From: CAYTEO01 sp964436825
Lineage (GTDB): Bacteria > Krumholzibacteriota > Krumholzibacteriia > LZORAL124-64-63
Direction: 5' to 3'
Length of the DNA: 19,679 bases
Assembly (NCBI GenBank): GCA_964436825.1
Contig: CAYTEO010000045.1
Coordinates: forward strand, 1-19,679
In this document: positions 17,812 to 19,679 of the stretch, piece after piece
Layout: each line of letters starts with the position of its first letter
Numbering within the stretch: the stretch's first letter is position 1
The notes under the pieces: model-generated
The model's input: only the letters and a program-made list of their open reading frames with translations
Database searches by the model: none
What the model was told of the DNA's origin: nothing
Position numbers and translations under genes: made by a program

Positions 17812-18020
17812 GCCGCCAGCTCGGATCGCTGCTCGTGGCCGCCGGCGTCGTGCTGGTCGTTGTGGGACTGCTGCTGCGGGGCGGGCTGCTGTCGTGGTTC
17901 GGGCGGCTGCCCGGCGACATCCGCATCGAACGTCCCGGCCTGCGCGTCTACGTCCCGCTGGCCTCGATGATCGTCGTCTCTGTGGTGCTGAACCTGCTGC
18001 TGCGGCTGTGGCGGCGGTGA
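17808..18020 (+). CDS. DUF2905 family small membrane protein
   Basis: This 70-aa protein overlaps the rtcB stop (ATGA at 17808-17811). Two TM helices lie at about residues 5-24 and 47-66. Between them is the family hallmark FGRLPGDIRIERPGLRVYVPL, and the second helix starts PLASMIVVSVVLN. DUF2905 proteins are widespread in bacteria and of unknown function. Here it ends the satD-rtcB operon. Confidence 0.88.
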   Translation: MSRQLGSLLVAAGVVLVVVGLLLRGGLLSWFGRLPGDIRIERPGLRVYVPLASMIVVSVVLNLLLRLWRR

Positions 18021-18230
18021 TCCCCGCCCGCCGTGACCGGCCACCACACCCGTGACGCCGCGGCACACACCCCCATGGAGTCCCGGTGGTCCCTTCGGTG
18101 CCGCATCCAGCAGCCCGGCAACGTGTTCCGCGTCAGCTTCCCGTCCGGCACGCTCCCTGCCAGGACCCGGTCGAGACCATCGATCACGGGACAGCAACAC
18201 GGGAGAGACGCCAGGACACGCACGACCGAC

Positions 18231-18362
18231 CGACTGCCGACGATCGCCCTGGTCCTGGCCGTCGACGGATACGCGGTGGCTCTGGACGACCTGCCAGGTT
18301 ACCGCGACACGACCTTCAGCCACGCCGCCCTGTCGCTGCAGCTGAACTGGTACCTGCGCTGA
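18231..18362 (+). pseudogene. Short coding remnant, C-terminal end of an unidentified protein
   Basis: From about 18231 to the TGA at 18360-18362 the second + frame has strong GC3 codon bias and reads TIALVLAVDGYAVALDDLPG, then FSHAALSLQLNWYLR. The alternating hydrophobic pattern and aromatic end look like the last strands of an outer-membrane beta-barrel or a similar protein. Upstream, the frame is open to 18033 but reads as unstructured Arg/Thr-rich sequence without codon bias or start signals. It is probably the 3' end of a gene whose 5' part was lost. It ends 21 nt before a strong hairpin. The remaining bases 18021-18230 contain no gene that I can support. Confidence 0.4.
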
Positions 18363-18382
18363 TCCCGGCTGCGGCGAAACGA

Positions 18383-18422
18383 GACCGGCCACGGCAACCG
18401 TCCCTGGTTGTCGTGGCCGGTC
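18383..18422. terminator. Long hairpin (17-bp stem) between convergent units
   Basis: The left arm 18383-18399 pairs with 18406-18422 over 11 bp, one G-T wobble and 5 bp, around a 6-nt loop (GTCCCT). It lies between the + strand rtcB operon (ending 18020, or the remnant ending 18362) and the - strand methyltransferase gene (ending 18506). No T-run follows on either strand. It is the likely bidirectional terminator. Confidence 0.7.
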
Positions 18423-18425
18423 GGT

Positions 18426-18459
18426 GACACGTGTCAGGTTCAGTATAGGGTACGTGTCA
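18426..18459. repeat. ACGTGTCA direct repeat with 10-bp palindrome
   Basis: GACACGTGTC (18426-18435) is a perfect palindrome. ACGTGTCA occurs at 18429-18436 and again at 18452-18459, 23 bp apart, flanking an AT-richer CAGTATAGGG. It might be a protein-binding site; nothing else in the sequence supports a function. Confidence 0.3.
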
Positions 18460-18505
18460 AGGGGGAGGCATCGCGGCGGGAGCTCCGGCACGGGTTCTCC
18501 TGGCG

Positions 18506-19414
18506 TCAGTGGCCGGTGACCAGGTCCGGTCGCCGCCACACCAGCCAGCCATGGCGCAGCCAGCGCGGCCGCAGCGCGACGTCCCGCCCGCGCGCGGCCA
18601 CCGCCCTCGCCGCGGCGGCGAACCAGGCCCGAGGCCCCCAGACCTCGGCCGCGCGGCTGTCGCGGCAGGCGGCCAGCCAGTCGTCCACCAGTGCGCCCAC
18701 CGGGTCGTCCGGCACGACGCGGTGGATCATCGCCTTGGGCAGGCGCGTCTGGAAGGCGCCGGGGTCGAGACCACAGCGCAGGTTGGCGCCGAAGACCAGG
18801 GCTTCCAGTTCCCAGGCCGGCGCTCCTGCGATCGGCGCGGCGCCGGCCGCCACAGCGGTTCCCTCGCCGTCGGCCGGGCGGCGGACCAGCGCCGCCGTCC
18901 AGACCCGGCCGGTGGGATCGCTGGTCCCGTCCACCAGCAGACCGCCCGGCAGCAGCTGCACCGCCAGTCGCTCCCAGGCCGGCACCGCCTCGTGTTCCTC
19001 GTACTGGCGCAGGACGTTGAAGGCGCGGACCAGGCGGACCGTCTCGGGGACGCCGTCGGCGTGGTGTCGCAACGGCAGGTCGAAGCCGCCGCGGCGGAAG
19101 GCGATCCCGTCGCCGGCCAGCGGCAGCGCGCGCTCCACGCGCCGGGGATCGATCTCCACCCCCAGCAGTGGCAGCCGCGGGTTGGCGCGGCGCAGCCGGG
19201 CGGCCAGCTCCAGGGTCGTGCCGGGGGTCTCGCCGTAGCCAAGATCGATGACCAGGGCGCGGCGCCACGGGCCGTCGGCGCGACGCAGCAGGGGAGCGGC
19301 GTAGGCCAGCAGGAAGTGGTCGGCGCCGCGCAGCCGGTTGGGGGTGGTCTTGCCACGGGTGACGCGGGGGGCGGGGGCGCCGGGGGCGCGGGCGGATGTC
19401 GGGACGCGGTGCAT
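18506..19414 (-). CDS. Class I SAM-dependent methyltransferase-like protein
   Basis: This 302-aa protein has a Rossmann-type SAM-binding core: motif I ALVIDLGYGETPGTTLE (residues 53-69), then LPLLGVEIDPRRVERA (81-96) with the acidic end of strand 2, and FRRGGFDLPL near strand 3. The N-terminal VTRGKTTPNRLRGADHFLLA is typical of a bacterial family annotated simply as class I SAM-dependent methyltransferases. The C-terminal third (WELEALVFGANLR, then MIHRVVPDDPVGALVDDW) is specific to that family; the substrate is unknown. The ATG at 19414 has only a weak GAGAG upstream, so the start is moderately certain. It converges on the rtcB operon. Confidence 0.8.
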   Translation of the reverse strand: MHRVPTSARAPGAPAPRVTRGKTTPNRLRGADHFLLAYAAPLLRRADGPWRRALVIDLGYGETPGTTLELAARLRRANPRLPLLGVEIDPRRVERALPLAGDGIAFRRGGFDLPLRHHADGVPETVRLVRAFNVLRQYEEHEAVPAWERLAVQLLPGGLLVDGTSDPTGRVWTAALVRRPADGEGTAVAAGAAPIAGAPAWELEALVFGANLRCGLDPGAFQTRLPKAMIHRVVPDDPVGALVDDWLAACRDSRAAEVWGPRAWFAAAARAVAARGRDVALRPRWLRHGWLVWRRPDLVTGH

Positions 19415-19645
19415 GGCTCTCGGTGCGGTGGCGGTGGTCCCCGGGTCGTGCTGTGGCCGCCGTGGCGGAGCGGGCCGGCTTCGGACGGGAGTCGGAAAGG
19501 GGGGAAGATAGGAGGTGGGGGTGGGGAGAGCCAGGGAGGATTGTCAATGGACAGCTACAGCAATCCCGTGGGTTCTGTAGGGCCCATCGCCTTCCGGTCG
19601 CGTGTCGTGATCGCGAGGCCAGGGACCTCGATTCACCGTAGATGA

Positions 19646-19671
19646 CGGCGGGCATCCCAGGATGCCCGCCG
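19646..19671. terminator. Hairpin terminator at window end
   Basis: CGGCGGGCATCC (19646-19657) pairs perfectly with GGATGCCCGCCG (19660-19671), giving a stem of about 11 bp with a CCAG loop. CTCTGTTA follows on the + strand. No gene between 19415 and here can be supported, so it probably ends a - strand gene lying beyond the window. The stretch 19415-19645 otherwise holds the methyltransferase upstream region and a weak CTACAG/CTGTAG inverted repeat (19555-19580). Confidence 0.6.
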
Positions 19672-19679
19672 CTCTGTTA

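Noticed and set aside
18444..18459. TTGACA and TATACT on the - strand near the ACGTGTCA repeats
   Set aside because: They are only 7 bp apart and there is no - strand gene directly downstream, so they do not form a promoter.
17520..19655. Long - strand frame running from the methyltransferase region into rtcB
   Set aside because: It overlaps rtcB, DUF2905 and the real methyltransferase frame, and reads as Arg/Ala/Pro low complexity.

Overview
The window is about 19.7 kb of very GC-rich bacterial DNA (GC in almost every third codon position) with one 100-N scaffold gap, so it is probably part of a draft or metagenome-assembled genome. The envelope genes (TolC/RND efflux, periplasmic adaptor, signal peptides) indicate a Gram-negative-type cell. 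A secreted-protein remnant ending in a FlgD-Ig-like C-terminal domain, together with the small Asp/Gly-rich secreted protein, suggests one of the GC-rich FCB-related candidate phyla (Krumholzibacteriota or Eisenbacteria-like). That placement is inference only; no rRNA or marker gene is present.

Region 1 (1-7540) is a heavy-metal, most likely copper/silver, detoxification island. On the + strand lie the tail of a TolC-type outer-membrane channel, a short HlyD/CusB-type adaptor and a 1029-aa CusA/CzcA-type RND pump, packed with start-stop overlap and closed by a bidirectional terminator (4465-4490). Convergent to them, on the - strand, is a two-gene unit: a periplasmic DUF3347 protein with a Met/His/Cys-rich tail, followed by a P1B-1 copper ATPase with a 19-His N-terminus. 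A hairpin sits between these two genes. Together they would move metal from cytoplasm to periplasm (ATPase), hold it there (DUF3347 protein) and expel it across the outer membrane (RND tripartite pump).

Region 2 (7541-9507) holds a 440-bp divergent regulatory region with a 19-bp palindrome. It is followed by a secreted repeat protein that is interrupted by the assembly gap and preceded by a perfect Shine-Dalgarno. Convergent to it is a DUF4405 membrane protein, a probable b-type cytochrome, with a duplicated soluble helical domain. Region 3 (9688-12604) carries an unrecognised single-TM protein and a multi-TM TPR protein of the TMTC/glycosyltransferase-like type.

Region 4 (12621-14338) is a patch of broken genes: an internally deleted reductive-dehalogenase-like 4Fe-4S protein on the - strand abutting, head to head, a truncated and frame-broken secreted protein on the + strand. 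This is either real decay or misassembly.

Region 5 (14339-18020) is a compact operon: SatD-like regulator, SatE/DUF3307-like membrane protein, archease, a four-Cys zinc-ribbon protein, RtcB RNA ligase and a DUF2905 membrane protein. It is preceded by an unusual CCAAT/ATTGG-rich promoter that predicts a leaderless mRNA. This RNA-repair operon with a SatD/SatE head is the best candidate here for an undescribed system. It is followed by a short remnant ORF, a 17-bp-stem hairpin, and a convergent SAM-dependent methyltransferase (18506-19414).
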